Assembly (NCBI RefSeq): GCF_002243045.1
Contig: NZ_MBKP01000016.1
Coordinates: forward strand, 1-62,859
Origin: Methanolobus psychrotolerans
GTDB lineage: Archaea > Halobacteriota > Methanosarcinia > Methanosarcinales > Methanosarcinaceae
Reading direction: 5' to 3'
Length of the DNA stretch: 62,859 nucleotides
Shown: positions 1 through 10,100 of the stretch, one piece after another
Layout of the letters: each line of letters begins with the position of its first letter
Numbering within the stretch: position 1 is the stretch's first letter
Translations under genes and position numbers: made by a program
Notes under the pieces: model-generated
The model's input: only the letters and a program-made list of their open reading frames with translations
What the model was told of the DNA's origin: nothing
Databases searched by the model: none

Positions 1-192
1 AAGATCAATGCAGATGTCTATTTCAGTCTGAAGGAGAAGGCAGCTCATGTTAAATGGTTCACTGAAAGAAAAGAGTATTTTGCACTCATCAGTAAGTCTG
101 GTTTTACTAAGAACTTGCATGAGATAGCAAAGCAGGAAAATGTTTTGCTGCTGACATTGGAAGATTACTTTTCAGATTCTATTGTAGAGTGA
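1..192 (+). CDS. DUF234-type ATPase, C-terminal tail (partial)
   Basis: The window opens inside a reading frame that runs 63 codons to TGA at 190-192. The residues (a KAAHVKWF segment, then ALISKSGFT, then LLTLEDYF) look like the extreme C-terminus of archaeal AAA ATPases that carry a DUF234 domain, where an 'xxSKSGFT' strand is typical. The ATPase core lies upstream of the window and cannot be checked. In archaea these ATPases are common beside mobile or decaying DNA; their role is unknown. The family call rests on a short tail and is moderate. Confidence 0.5.
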   Translation, partial: KINADVYFSLKEKAAHVKWFTERKEYFALISKSGFTKNLHEIAKQENVLLLTLEDYFSDSIVE

Positions 193-286
193 GTGACAAA
201 GTTATTATTGCCGGTTATTGAAATTGCAATCGGAAATGTATGCAAAAACCTCTTTCCATGAAGAACAATAAAGAAAAAGAAGCGAG

Positions 287-304
287 CTGGGTAATAATAC
301 CCAG
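287..304 (+). terminator. possible hairpin terminator after the DUF234 ATPase
   Basis: A perfect 6-bp inverted repeat (CTGGGT, six-base loop, ACCCAG) lies 95 bases after the stop codon. A run of seven T follows about 45 bases further on (348-354), which is too far for a classical terminator. It may be a transcript-end hairpin or chance. Confidence 0.25.
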
Positions 305-1010
305 TGTCTACTTCAAAACAACTATTGAATACACAACCTGACTTCCGTTTTTTTAGGCTCATAAAAGTCTCTTGATACGGAAATATGTGCTTGTATTTTA
401 CTACATTATTTAGTTTGGCAAGAAGTAAAAATCAAATTCTAGTGGCATTTTCTATTTACATCTCCTGTTGATATGCGCTTAAAACTTGGGAACTCAGGTT
501 TAAAACAACCAGTGGACTGGCCAACTTTTTTAATAAATTGTTTACATTCATGAATCGGAGGAGGTTCAATACAGGAATCTGTAAAGGTAAGTTTCCACTC
601 GAGATAGCACGAAACAAATATGGATGATGCCCCTACGAAACTGTGTTTATACTTTTGTAGTAGTGGTAACCATCTGTTAATAACAACTATTTAACTCTTA
701 TTTTTTAAAATAAGAATGCAAAAGAGTGTATTAAGACAACGGATTATTTAAGGGAGAGATTTTTAAGAGGGTTTGGCCGGATTTGAAGGGTGATCCGAAA
801 ATAATAGAAAAGTCTCTAATTTATGGAGATTTAATAATGTTTAGATAATAAGGAAGCAAAAATAAAGAAATGTTTTAAGTATGAATTATATTGGCATTTT
901 GATTGATTTATGTGATTGTTTTTTTCTTGAACAAATTGTATACTACAAATAATTTTTTTGTGGTAATTTAGAACCAGTTGATATCTGTTTAATACTTCGG
1001 CAAAACCAGC
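305..1010. other. A+T-rich intergenic stretch without convincing genes
   Basis: No reading frame here looks like a protein. The only structure I see is a short stretch at 337-361 that begins CCTGACTTCC and ends TAGGCTC, resembling the terminal repeat of the IS1634-type element at 32121-33795. It may be a solo remnant of such an element. Confidence 0.4.
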
Positions 1011-2045
1011 CTATATCTTGCAAAGTATCCGAATTGTGGTATAATTGTTCATCAGCAAAACAAGCCCTCTGATATTAAGCTTCTGAAGGGCATCGTCAAA
1101 TGCAAACTCATTTAGTACCGTCGCTTTATTTGCTTCCTCTACAGATACATCGACATCGGTGCCAAAGGCGTTGCACAGGTCCTTGTAGAGTGTTTCCTCA
1201 TCCCTTTTAAGAGAATAACGTTCAGAGGGCTTAAGAGGAGTGGGGAGTTCCCTGTTTGTCCAGTGTATCATATCCATACTGAAGTCGAAAACCTCCTTTA
1301 CATCATCTTTGAACATTCGGCCTTATGCTGAAGCCTTGATACGCCATACTCATCAAGGGGGGCGAAGAACCCAAATCTTGATTGTATTTCAAACCGCCCA
1401 TGTCTATTACGTCGTTCTTGAACTCATAGGTCTTCTCAACAATGTAGCTATCCAGGTTCCCGGGAATGGAGGGATTCATCAAGAGTGAATCGATAAGATA
1501 TGCATTGAGGATGGGATAATCTTCCCTGCAGTATTCATTGATTTTCTTTCTGCTTTTGACATTATCTACATCAAGTATTATGGGAATTTGCATTGGCGTC
1601 ATTTCCAGGTTAAGATATGACAGGCTGATTTCTCTTCTCTGTCCGAGATCGACTGCCTTATCCTGCTCTGAGATCCTGTAGAAATAATCCGATGATACTC
1701 TTTTAAAATCAGAAGGAATGACAGAATTCATTGAGCCCGTATAACCGTTCCAGTTCTTCTGTTTTCCAAGAACTGCTGCATTAATGCCTCCTGTCTTTCT
1801 GCCACATGGAGGAGTTGAATTGATATAGATGCCACTGCCAAGGCCTATACATTCAATTATTCCTTTATCTCCTACATAGGGCATCTGCAGATAGTCTATC
1901 ACCTCTTCAAAGTCCAGGATGCTTCTGGGCCTGGTGCTGGTGTTAAGGTCAACAGGTTCCCATGAAGCTACTATTTTGATGATAGTTTTGGAGAACCCAT
2001 CAATGACCTAGTCGTGGACAACTTCTGTGTCTATTACGTGCACCT
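1011..2045 (-). pseudogene. decayed unidentified gene(s)
   Basis: Two overlapping minus-strand frames (1303-1902, GTG start, and 1011-1316) carry protein-like sequence. The first stays open upstream to a TAG at 2008-2010, past its apparent start, so it seems to be an interrupted longer gene. The second begins inside the end of the first in another frame (14-base overlap), which suggests a frameshift near 1310. I do not recognise the family: no P-loop, nuclease or membrane motif is visible. Together with the broken ATPase just upstream on the same strand, the region looks like eroding DNA at the island edge. Confidence 0.4.
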
Positions 2046-2511
2046 TTACAAGCTCATTTTGGGAAGGTGCCTGCCTGTAAGGTGAGTTCCAAGTTCACGG
2101 CTTAGCATACTTGCATTCGAACCTGTGACGTACACCTTTTTCTTATCATCATGAAGGCGTATGACAAACCTTTCCCAACCCTGTATGTTCTGTATCTCGT
2201 CAAAAAAGAAGGTATCTCTTTCACCATACAGCTCTATCAGCAATTCATACATTGTCTGAAAGTCTTCTATTGTAAAATCAAAGAACCTTTCATCGTCAAA
2301 GTTTACAAAATAGCTCTCATTCAGATGGTCTTTTCTGATCTCGTTCATGAGCGTTGATTTACCAGCTCTTCTAAGTCCGGATACAATAATGATAAGGTCT
2401 GATGTTTTATCTGTAATCTTATCCAGCAGCTCTCTTTTTTACCAGGCCCTCAACTTCTTTTATTGTATCGTTCTGCTCTTTTAGAATGACCTTTAGTTTA
2501 TCTTTGTCCAT
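2046..2511 (-). pseudogene. AAA_14/DUF4143-type ATPase, frameshifted N-terminal remnant
   Basis: An ATG at 2511 opens a frame that stops after about 30 codons. One base out of phase, the sequence continues with a Walker A motif (SGLRRAGKST), a Walker B-like strand (TFFFDEIQNI) and YVTGSNASML followed by LTGRH, all typical of AAA_14 ATPases with a C-terminal DUF4143. The slip is at a run of six T (2435-2440); one fewer base would restore the frame. After LTGRH the family sequence is lost and a stop follows, so the C-terminal half is missing. These ATPases are common in archaea and of unknown role. It is almost certainly nonfunctional. Confidence 0.75.
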
Positions 2512-2542
2512 GATTCTTAGTTGTCTTTTGTTGTTTATAGTC

Positions 2543-2565
2543 TATTTGGTTTGCCAGACCAAATA
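2543..2565. promoter_or_regulatory. palindrome between divergent genes
   Basis: TATTTGGT and ACCAAATA form a perfect 8-bp inverted repeat with a 7-base spacer; a related half site (TGGTTTGC) recurs at about 2580. It lies upstream of the broken ATPase and of the lipoprotein gene, and is a plausible operator for the former. Confidence 0.4.
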
Positions 2566-2644
2566 ATATATGCTTTTCTTGGTTTGCTAGAGTATATATT
2601 TTTACCACAAGATTATTATATTCAAATATTAATTCATTTTACAT

Positions 2645-4033
2645 ATGGTCTTTTTAAAGTTTTTTCCATGGATTGTGTTGTTTTTGGTCATATGTTCTTT
2701 CAGTGGATGCGTTGAGGATGACCAGAGTTCTGTGCATAGTGATCCGGTTAGTGATGTTGCAGATGATAAGAACGCCGACCTTAACTACGAAATTCACAAT
2801 GCAAGCTTGAAAAAAACAGCTATCTTCGAATTAGAGAACGGATATTCCCTTAAGGTTCTTGAGATCAAACGAAAAGAAGAGTTTGTACGGATTTCATTCC
2901 GGAAAGATAATCAGGAATATGCCACACAAACAATCTATCTTGGACAGACATATGATGTTAAAGATCCGAATAAGAAGAATGTTGTGTACTCTGTGCATGT
3001 AGACAGAATACTTGACAACAGCTTCGTCGTAGAACTGACATGTACCATAAGACCGGAGATCGATTTTGATTCATCCGTTCCTGAAAGCATGCTGGAGGCT
3101 AAAGCGGAAGTCAAGATCGATACTGATACCATGACCCGTACCTACACCTGGGACTATGATGCTTATGAGTTCACGATCCAATCCGAGTATTACATAGATG
3201 CGTATGATGACTATTCTGAAAGAAGTAGGGCTCGTAACTATGATCGTTTTGTAACGGACCCTTATGATGACGAACTGATCTCCCAGATCAGCAGCCAGCT
3301 GGAAGATCTTGCTCATAACGCGGGTTATGGGGACGATGAGATCCCATATATTGCCATGACATTTGTTCAGTCGCTTCCCTATATCAGTGATAGTGTATCG
3401 TCAGGGTATGACGAGTACCCAAGGTTCCCGTTCGAGACACTCTACAATGGTGGAGGGGATTGTGAAGATTCATCTATACTGCTTGCATCGATCCTTTACG
3501 ATATGGGTTATGGGGTTGCCCTGATTGAGCTGCCCGGACATATGGCGGTTGGAGTGAAGGGAGCTGACAGTCTCGAAGGGGCTTACTATGAGTATGCAGG
3601 AACTAAGTTCTATTACCTTGAAACAACAAATTCCGGGTGGGATGTCGGTGAGATACCTGACGAGTTCCTGGATGATGAAGCACTTATATATCCCATTTAC
3701 TACGGTTTTCCGGAGCTGAGTATCGACTTTGAGGGTATGTCCGTTAACGATGCTTACTACAGGTATGTGGACCTGGACATCGAGCTTGAGAATGTGGGTT
3801 CTGCAACTGCAGAGGATGTGGTCATATATACCTCTCTTGAGACAAGAACTGAAGGGAGGGTATGGGACCAGATTGCAAGTGACGTTATTCCTGCATTGAA
3901 TGCAGAGGAAGGTATTAAGTACAGCGTATCAAACCTTAAAGCACCTGTGGGAGAGCGGTATCGTGTCCGTATCGTTGCGTGGGGTTCGAACACCGAGTCG
4001 GTATATGTTTATAGTGATTGGACGACTGCTTGA
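2645..4033 (+). CDS. transglutaminase-like lipoprotein
   Basis: This 462-residue protein starts with a hydrophobic signal segment and a lipobox (FSGC, Cys22), so it is likely exported and lipid-anchored on the outer face of the membrane. A transglutaminase-like/cysteine-protease core is visible: GGDCEDSS holds the candidate nucleophile Cys273, LPGHMAVG the candidate His299, and the ETTNSGWD strand at about 327-333 an acidic residue. The last ~100 residues (DLDIELENVGSATAEDVVIY onward) resemble a CARDB-like beta-sandwich used for cell-surface adhesion. Similar secreted transglutaminase-like proteins occur in Methanosarcinales, with unknown substrates. It ends 18 bp from the convergent CARF-type gene and shows no link to the defence genes. 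Function is inferred from the fold. Confidence 0.7.
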   Translation: MVFLKFFPWIVLFLVICSFSGCVEDDQSSVHSDPVSDVADDKNADLNYEIHNASLKKTAIFELENGYSLKVLEIKRKEEFVRISFRKDNQEYATQTIYLGQTYDVKDPNKKNVVYSVHVDRILDNSFVVELTCTIRPEIDFDSSVPESMLEAKAEVKIDTDTMTRTYTWDYDAYEFTIQSEYYIDAYDDYSERSRARNYDRFVTDPYDDELISQISSQLEDLAHNAGYGDDEIPYIAMTFVQSLPYISDSVSSGYDEYPRFPFETLYNGGGDCEDSSILLASILYDMGYGVALIELPGHMAVGVKGADSLEGAYYEYAGTKFYYLETTNSGWDVGEIPDEFLDDEALIYPIYYGFPELSIDFEGMSVNDAYYRYVDLDIELENVGSATAEDVVIYTSLETRTEGRVWDQIASDVIPALNAEEGIKYSVSNLKAPVGERYRVRIVAWGSNTESVYVYSDWTTA

Positions 4034-4051
4034 GGTCAGCATTTTCGAATC

Positions 4052-4834
4052 CTATTTTCCTTTCAGGCTCACAAACTTCAATGTGAACTCCCCATCAGAG
4101 GTCAAAATATACTCCTTTTCCTTCTTACTTCCTTCGATATGCTTTTCATCGATAAGATTCCAGTTGAGAAGGTCTCTTGTTAAGGAATTGAATACGCCAT
4201 CTTTAAGGTTCCTGTCAGCTCTTTTCTTATCTCTTATTGGAATATATTCCTTTGAGAGTTTTTCAAACAATTTTTTTCTTGGCAGTTTTTTCAATTTTTC
4301 ATCACTCGAAGGCTTTTGTTCGTCCAGAATTCTAAGTATAGTTACCCTGTTAGGGTTTGCCTGGAAATCTTCAATGTGAACTTTTGGTATTGAGATTGTT
4401 TTAGCTGTTTTTTCCATATCTACATGGTAAGGTATTGCTTCGAACCACAAAGCCATCATGAACAAGCCTATTGATAGTGCTTTAGTTCCTCCTGATACGT
4501 TAAAGTAGTACTCAGCATCGGGATTCTTCTTATATATCTCAAAAACTGCATCCTTGATATGATCAAGAGTGTCGGCTTCTATAATTTTCTCATGCACTCC
4601 TTTTTTTGCAATCGGTGTGGCTAGTTCTTTTAAATTCTCTATAGACCTTCTGATAGCTTCTCTTGTTTTCTGTTTGTCTGGATCATCTGAATCCTCATAG
4701 ATTCTCTTTTCAGCAATGACATATACCTCGAATGCCGGTGAGATGTTGTAGATTGCTATGGAAAATGTGTTATGCACATTCGCCCCGGCACTCATTATGT
4801 GAATTTTCTCTTTTTTTGTCATTCTATGTTTCAT
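4052..4834 (-). CDS. CARF-type winged-helix regulator 1 (HFX_2341/DUF6293-like)
   Basis: A 260-residue protein. The N-terminal ~150 residues form a Rossmann-type sensor: a first strand IHIMSAG, an alternating helix/strand region, and FNVSGGTKALS at 111-121, which matches the Gly-Gly-Thr-Lys ligand-loop signature of CARF and HFX_2341-type domains. The C-terminal ~90 residues look like a winged helix (NRVTILRILDE, then a lysine-rich helix and YILTSDGEF). CARF domains bind cyclic oligoadenylates in type III CRISPR systems, but no CRISPR genes are present here and the ligand is unknown. It is divergent from the viperin gene across 60 bp that hold an A/T palindrome, so it probably regulates itself and the viperin operon. 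An internal Met5 is an alternative start. Confidence 0.75.
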   Translation of the reverse strand: MKHRMTKKEKIHIMSAGANVHNTFSIAIYNISPAFEVYVIAEKRIYEDSDDPDKQKTREAIRRSIENLKELATPIAKKGVHEKIIEADTLDHIKDAVFEIYKKNPDAEYYFNVSGGTKALSIGLFMMALWFEAIPYHVDMEKTAKTISIPKVHIEDFQANPNRVTILRILDEQKPSSDEKLKKLPRKKLFEKLSKEYIPIRDKKRADRNLKDGVFNSLTRDLLNWNLIDEKHIEGSKKEKEYILTSDGEFTLKFVSLKGK

Positions 4835-4840
4835 TTTAAG

Positions 4841-4882
4841 TTTATTAATTAATAAATCTATTTATTAAATAATTAGTAAATT
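4841..4882. promoter_or_regulatory. candidate operator between CARF regulator 1 and viperin
   Basis: TTTATTAATTAATAAA (4841-4856) is a perfect 16-bp palindrome, followed at 4860-4882 by a looser copy (TTTATTAAATAATTAGTAAA). It starts 7 bp from the regulator's ATG and lies 39-54 bp from the viperin ATG, so a bound dimer would cover both promoters. A/T palindromes occur by chance in such DNA, but the placement favours an operator. Confidence 0.5.
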
Positions 4883-4894
4883 TAAAAAATTATT

Positions 4895-5752
4895 ATGTAC
4901 ACTGGAACGAATTCTCAGTTGATGACGAATACAACAATAAAATCTGTAAACTGGCACGTGACCATGAATTGCAACTACAAATGCAGGTTTTGTTTCTACA
5001 AAAACATGAGTGGGGAATTCAAAGATATTGAAAAAGCCAGACATAAACTTGAAACTTTAAAGGAAAAAGGAATTGAGAAAATCAATTTTGCTGGCGGAGA
5101 GCCTTTGTTATACAAAAATCTGAACTACCTTCTAACGATGGCAAAGGATATGGGATTCATCGTTAGCATTGTCACAAACGCAGCTCTGCTCAATGAGAAT
5201 AATCTCAGGCAAATGAGTGAGTGTGTGGACTGGGTAGGTATATCAGTAGATTCTGCGGATGAATTAATCGAAAAAGAACTGGGGAGGGGAAACGGGAATC
5301 ATGTGGAACATGTCCGTAAGGTTTCCGAACTTGTCCACGACTATGGCATGAAGTTAAAGATCAACACTACAGTCACCAGGATGAACTACTCTGAAGATAT
5401 GAAGCCGTTCATATCATCCTTGTGTCCGGAAAGGTGGAAGGTCTTCCAGATACTTCATATGAAAGGCCAGAATGATGATGCTCTTGATCTTATTCTTAAC
5501 CAGGAAGAATTTGATATCTTCAGGAATATAAACGATGGACTTGTATTCAAAAATGGCACCTCACCTGTCTTTGAATCTGTTGAAGATATGCTGGAATCAT
5601 ATTTCATCATAGGTCCGGATGGTGATATTCTTCTAAGTAAAGGCAATCAGCGCTCAACAATTACTTTTGAATCGCTTCATCATATGGAGCTTGCAGATCT
5701 GGTTGATGCAGACAAGTACAATGGAAGGAGAGCTGTCTATGACTGGAACTAA
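4895..5752 (+). CDS. pVip: prokaryotic viperin (radical SAM nucleotide dehydratase)
   Basis: This 285-residue protein is a viperin homologue. It has the radical-SAM cluster motif CNYKCRFC (Cys26, Cys30, Cys33), the SAM-binding strand KINFAGGEP, and viperin-specific blocks: GRGNGNHVEHV, LKINTTVTRMN...EDM and ERWKVFQ, close to the human KINSVINRFN...EDM and RWKVFQ. It ends YDWN, like the conserved C-terminal tryptophan of viperin. Viperins use a 4Fe-4S cluster and SAM to turn CTP (and in some prokaryotes GTP or UTP) into 3'-deoxy-3',4'-didehydro nucleotides that terminate viral RNA chains. The N-terminal amphipathic helix of animal viperin is absent. The gene overlaps the downstream kinase by 14 bp and faces a CARF-type regulator, so co-regulation is likely. 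Met10 is an alternative start. Substrate preference cannot be read from sequence. Confidence 0.92.
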   Translation: MYTGTNSQLMTNTTIKSVNWHVTMNCNYKCRFCFYKNMSGEFKDIEKARHKLETLKEKGIEKINFAGGEPLLYKNLNYLLTMAKDMGFIVSIVTNAALLNENNLRQMSECVDWVGISVDSADELIEKELGRGNGNHVEHVRKVSELVHDYGMKLKINTTVTRMNYSEDMKPFISSLCPERWKVFQILHMKGQNDDALDLILNQEEFDIFRNINDGLVFKNGTSPVFESVEDMLESYFIIGPDGDILLSKGNQRSTITFESLHHMELADLVDADKYNGRRAVYDWN

Positions 5753-6347
5753 ACCGGTCTTTTCTTTTTCAGATTCTTCTCTGGATAATCTGAATTCATT
5801 GAGAAGGATCTGCTTTACAGGTGTAAGGGGAGTTGGAAAGTCACGTGTGCTTAAAGAGATTAACAAAGAAAAGCTGAATTTTATTTTCACTTCAGGCTCT
5901 GATATTCTTCAGGATATGATGGGGGAAGCTTACTCTCAATTTGAATTCTTACCTGAATACAAAAAATATGCTTACAGGTTGAAAATCAGGGATTCACTTC
6001 ATAAAATGCAGGAAGTAAATGGAAAGGATTTGCTGGTTGATTCCCACCTTACGGTCTACAATTTGAAGTCTGGAGAAATTGATGTAATCTTTACCCATGA
6101 GGATTACGGATTTTATACGGACATTATCCTGCTTGATTCATATCCTGAACGTATTCTTGACCATCGACAAAGAGATACTAACAAGAAAAGGATCATTGAT
6201 CTGGATGTTATCAGGAAAGAGCTTGATTTCGAAAGGAGGAAGGCTTCAGAAATATCAGAGGAGTATGGGATACTACTTCATGTGATTCAGATGGGTGAGG
6301 ACGCTGCTGAAAAAATGCTCGATATTTTACACAGGTGCAAAGTATGA
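5739..6347 (+). CDS. archaeal adenylate-kinase-like nucleotide kinase
   Basis: A 202-residue P-loop protein with Walker A FTGVRGVGKS (26-35). The later layout matches archaeal adenylate kinases (AdkA type): a strand with LLVDSHLTVYN (AdkA: vdtHatI), ILLDSYPERILDHRQRD (AdkA: lieaePeeIl-RR-RD), and a final helix KASEISEEYGILLHVIQ. I expect it to phosphorylate a nucleoside mono- or diphosphate. Its overlap with both flanking viperin genes (14 bp and 4 bp) argues that it supplies viperin substrate or processes viperin product. In vertebrates viperin sits beside CMPK2, a UMP/CMP kinase, which is an independent parallel. The start at 5739 was chosen because the kinase sequence begins there; longer in-frame starts lie deep within viperin. 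Confidence 0.75.
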   Translation: MTGTKPVFSFSDSSLDNLNSLRRICFTGVRGVGKSRVLKEINKEKLNFIFTSGSDILQDMMGEAYSQFEFLPEYKKYAYRLKIRDSLHKMQEVNGKDLLVDSHLTVYNLKSGEIDVIFTHEDYGFYTDIILLDSYPERILDHRQRDTNKKRIIDLDVIRKELDFERRKASEISEEYGILLHVIQMGEDAAEKMLDILHRCKV

Positions 6348-7084
6348 AAAATCTCACAAAAGGTTTTCAATCAAGTACTTTCCTTGATTCAATCAATTGG
6401 CATATTACATTGAAATGTAATTACAATTGCAAATTTTGTTCTGTCAAAAAACAAAAATCAACGATTACTGAAATACTAGACGCCGAAACTATATTGTTCA
6501 GATTATATGATATGGGATTTGAGAAAATAAACCTTGTTGGTGGAGAACCTTTACTTTATCCTTTTATATATGACATTACAAAAATTGCAAAAAAGATGGG
6601 ATTTGTAATAACTCTCAGAACTAATGGATCACTTTTAACAAGCTCGAAAATTGCAATATTATCCCCTTATCTTGATTGGATAGAACTTCCTCTTGATTCA
6701 AGTAAAGAAGAAATTGAAAAAGAACTGGGAAGAGGATGTGGAAAACACATACAGAACATTCAGAGGGTTTCGAATATTCTCAAATGTACGGATGTAAAAT
6801 TGAAGATTAACACCATTATTACAAAACTAAACTGCAAAGAGGATTTGAAACCATTTATAAGAGCCTTAAATCCTGACAAATGGGAAATATTTAAGGCACC
6901 TAACATAAAGGATGAAATTTATTCAAAATTCTTAATAAGTGATCAAGAATTTCTAAATTACCAAAAATTGAATGAAGATATTATATTGAAATCAGGAGAT
7001 AAACCTGTTTTTAATCAACATAAAAACACTATTGATTTATGTTCTGTGTTACTAGCTTCAAAAGACATTAATAGTGTCTCATAA
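6344..7084 (+). CDS. second viperin-like radical SAM protein, shortened C-terminus
   Basis: A paralogue of the first viperin, 246 residues from the ATG that overlaps the kinase stop (ATGA). It keeps CNYNCKFC (Cys25, 29, 32), KINLVGGEP, ELGRGCGKHIQNIQRV, LKINTIITKLN...EDL and a weaker DKWEIFK block. It then ends at SKDINSVS, about 40 residues before the position of the C-terminal Trp in the first copy. The missing segment contributes to substrate closure in viperin, so this copy may be inactive, have other specificity or act as a partner subunit. It is more A+T-rich than the first copy, which argues against a very recent duplication. No restored viperin C-terminus is visible in the next 100 bp. 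Confidence 0.75.
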   Translation: MKNLTKGFQSSTFLDSINWHITLKCNYNCKFCSVKKQKSTITEILDAETILFRLYDMGFEKINLVGGEPLLYPFIYDITKIAKKMGFVITLRTNGSLLTSSKIAILSPYLDWIELPLDSSKEEIEKELGRGCGKHIQNIQRVSNILKCTDVKLKINTIITKLNCKEDLKPFIRALNPDKWEIFKAPNIKDEIYSKFLISDQEFLNYQKLNEDIILKSGDKPVFNQHKNTIDLCSVLLASKDINSVS

Positions 7085-7198
7085 AATATATATTCGATGT
7101 TGGCATTAAATAGTGGTGAAAGTATTGCAGCAATTGAAAAAAAGTATTCATTATTGAATTCATCTGTGTAGTAATTTTTCTTTGAAGTGAGTGAAAGA

Positions 7199-10100
7199 AT
7201 GAGTAAAATAGACTATAACATAATTAAAGAATTTTTCTTTGACACATATCTAATTGATAGTCATCTCAAAGTAAGGGAGAAATTCAAACAGTGCACCACA
7301 AAGATGGAAAAAGAAGAGCTTTACCATCATTTTCAATTGAATAATCTTTTTTTGATCAGAAGATGTCATGATCCTGGTTTTTACCTATATGTTCTCGATA
7401 AAGTAAATAAAAATGAAAAAATCAAAGCAACTGTAAAAAAATATACTAACAAATTAGTCACTTCAAGCTTAAATTTTGAACAAGAATTATTTGGATCATT
7501 CTCTAATGAAGTTGAAGATAAATTGATTGACAAAGAGATTAAAAATCCAATAACTTGGCCATTTTCATCGTCATTAGACAAAGCCAAGAACTTTGATGAA
7601 GTAAATGACAATTCCTTATATTATTTTTCTAAAAGACTTCAGCATGCGATTGATAATGGGGAAGAAAACGAATTCTTTGTACTCTCACAACTTATTAGCG
7701 ATTATAAATCTGGATATTTCAAGGGTTATCAGATATTTAGTGAGGATAATTTATATGGGGAACAAGTAGGTTCACATCGCTGGTTATACTCTCAGAGCCA
7801 ATACATGCTTGAAAATATAAAATTTTGTTCACATTACTACTATTCCCATTCTTTTAATATTCACAATTTAGTGAAATTAAATCCTCATGATGTTAAATTT
7901 GTGAAAAAGCTTGTGAAAATAATAAAAGAAATGACTGATGATAAAGAACTCTCAATGCTAGATACTTTAATGAACTATAATAAATTCATAAATGATGCTT
8001 TTTCAGTTGCTTCTCTCATTTGGTTCAATTCGCATAACGAAATGGATAAAATAAATATTTTGAATAGTGAATACCCTTTCGAAATATCTGATAATATACT
8101 TGAAGAATATAAGTCCGCTCTATGCGAATATCGATTTTGTAATAATGAGAAAAATGATTATTTTGAGTTATCTATATTTGCAAATGAACTTTTTCAGTCA
8201 TGTTTTTTTGAAGAAGCAAGGATAATTTGGACCTCTATCCTGAAAAGCACTGAGAATACAAATACTAAGTTCAGTTGCTATGATAATTTAGCAACAACTC
8301 TTCGGGAACTTGGAAAATTTGATGAAGCTATAGATTATTACAAAAAATCACTTGTTTTAGCGGAAGAACTTAGCAAATCAAAGGAACTGAACGAAAAAAA
8401 TAATGTTGACTGGAATCAATTGACCACCGATGAAACTGAAAAACAATTATTAAGACACATCGGTAAATATGTTGACAAAAACTGCAATTATACACATAAA
8501 ATGGCAGTTGAGTTAAAGAATATTGGGGAAATGTATTATCAATTAGGTGAAACTGAAATTGCCGAAAAATATTTCCTTGAAACTGAAGACAAATGTTCAG
8601 AATTATCTCCCTCTGAAAAAAGTAATATTTATTTCAATTTAGCCTGCGCAAATAGAAGATTGGGCAGATTCAATGAAGAATTCACGTATTTATCAAAAAT
8701 ATTAAATGAAAACGGCATAAATCCACTGGCAGAAGAACGTGCTCTAGAGAGAATGAGTATACTTAATTCTATGGAATTTATGCTGCAAGATGGTAGTTTT
8801 GATTATAATAAATTGAACAAAATTGAAAACATAATAAAAGTTGATGAACTATCAAAAAATGGAACATCACTTTTCCATACATTTCAATTCGCAAAATCAA
8901 TGGACTATTTTGAAAAGGAGTATAAGATTGAAAAACTCCATGGCTTTTCTTGTTTCAATTCTTTAAATTATAATGCGACGTATAATCTATATTGCGGTAA
9001 TTTTCTAAAAGCAAAGGACTTGTGCAAAGAACTAATCGATAACTCTCAGGAGCCCGTTTATGCTGCCATTGCTAAAATCGATATTGGTTTAATTGACATT
9101 AAAGAAAATAATTTTGATGAGGGGATTAAGCATCTCGAAGATTCTTGTGACATATTTACTCAATTAAACAATGGATTATTGGAATTTATAATTACGATTA
9201 TTAACACATCAACTTTGTTGTGGTCAAAGGGAAATGTAGATAAAATCATTGATTCACTTGAAACGAAAATAATCTCAAAGGATATTAATTTTCATCTAAT
9301 AGCTGGCTGTGCCTACCTGGAAGTAGGATTCTTCGAAAATGCATTTGACTATTTTGAACGTGGACTGAATACAAAAGCAGACAATGAAACAAAATCACTT
9401 CTCTTATACAATAAAGGACTTGCATATTCTGGCATTGGTAAAACAGATAAAGCGATAGAGAACTATCAAAAATCTCTTGATTGTTTGAAAAGTGTTTATG
9501 CCTGGGAATCAATGGCAAAAGAATATAGAAGAGACTTAGAGACCATAAAAGCAAAAGAATGCATTGAAGAAGCAATAAATTTATCTTCAGAAGATGACAA
9601 AAAGAGACTCGAAAATATTAAGGAAGAACTTGATGCACTCTCAAGCAAAAGGCTGAACCTAAGCTCTTTAAAAGATGATAATATCAGAAAAACATTGTAT
9701 TCTGCTGAAAAACTGATGATCAGCGACATCAAGAAAATGGAAGATATCAATGAACGTGATTTCTCTACATCTTTGCATTATTATGGCAAAGCCCTGGAGA
9801 ATATGCTTGACAGTCAGATCTCAAACCAAATACGTCAAATTATTTATGATGAATTTGGATATTGTGTTTGTGAAGATTACAGCAAATTTAAAAGAAAAGA
9901 ATTCCCTCAATACCTAAAGTACATGCTGGATAAAAACAAAAAAGGGTCTATTGGACTAAATGGTTGGAGAACAATACTGCAATATGTAAATGAAAAAAGT
10001 AAGAATCCTGTATACCAAAAGTTCAAAGACGAATTAATAAAACGTTATTCTCCAGAAGATATGCAAAAAATCAAATTTGCATGTGGTATGATTAGTTCTT

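Noticed and set aside
165-362. Minus-strand 65-codon frame
   Set aside because: Overlaps the end of the ATPase gene and a hairpin; composition is not protein-like.
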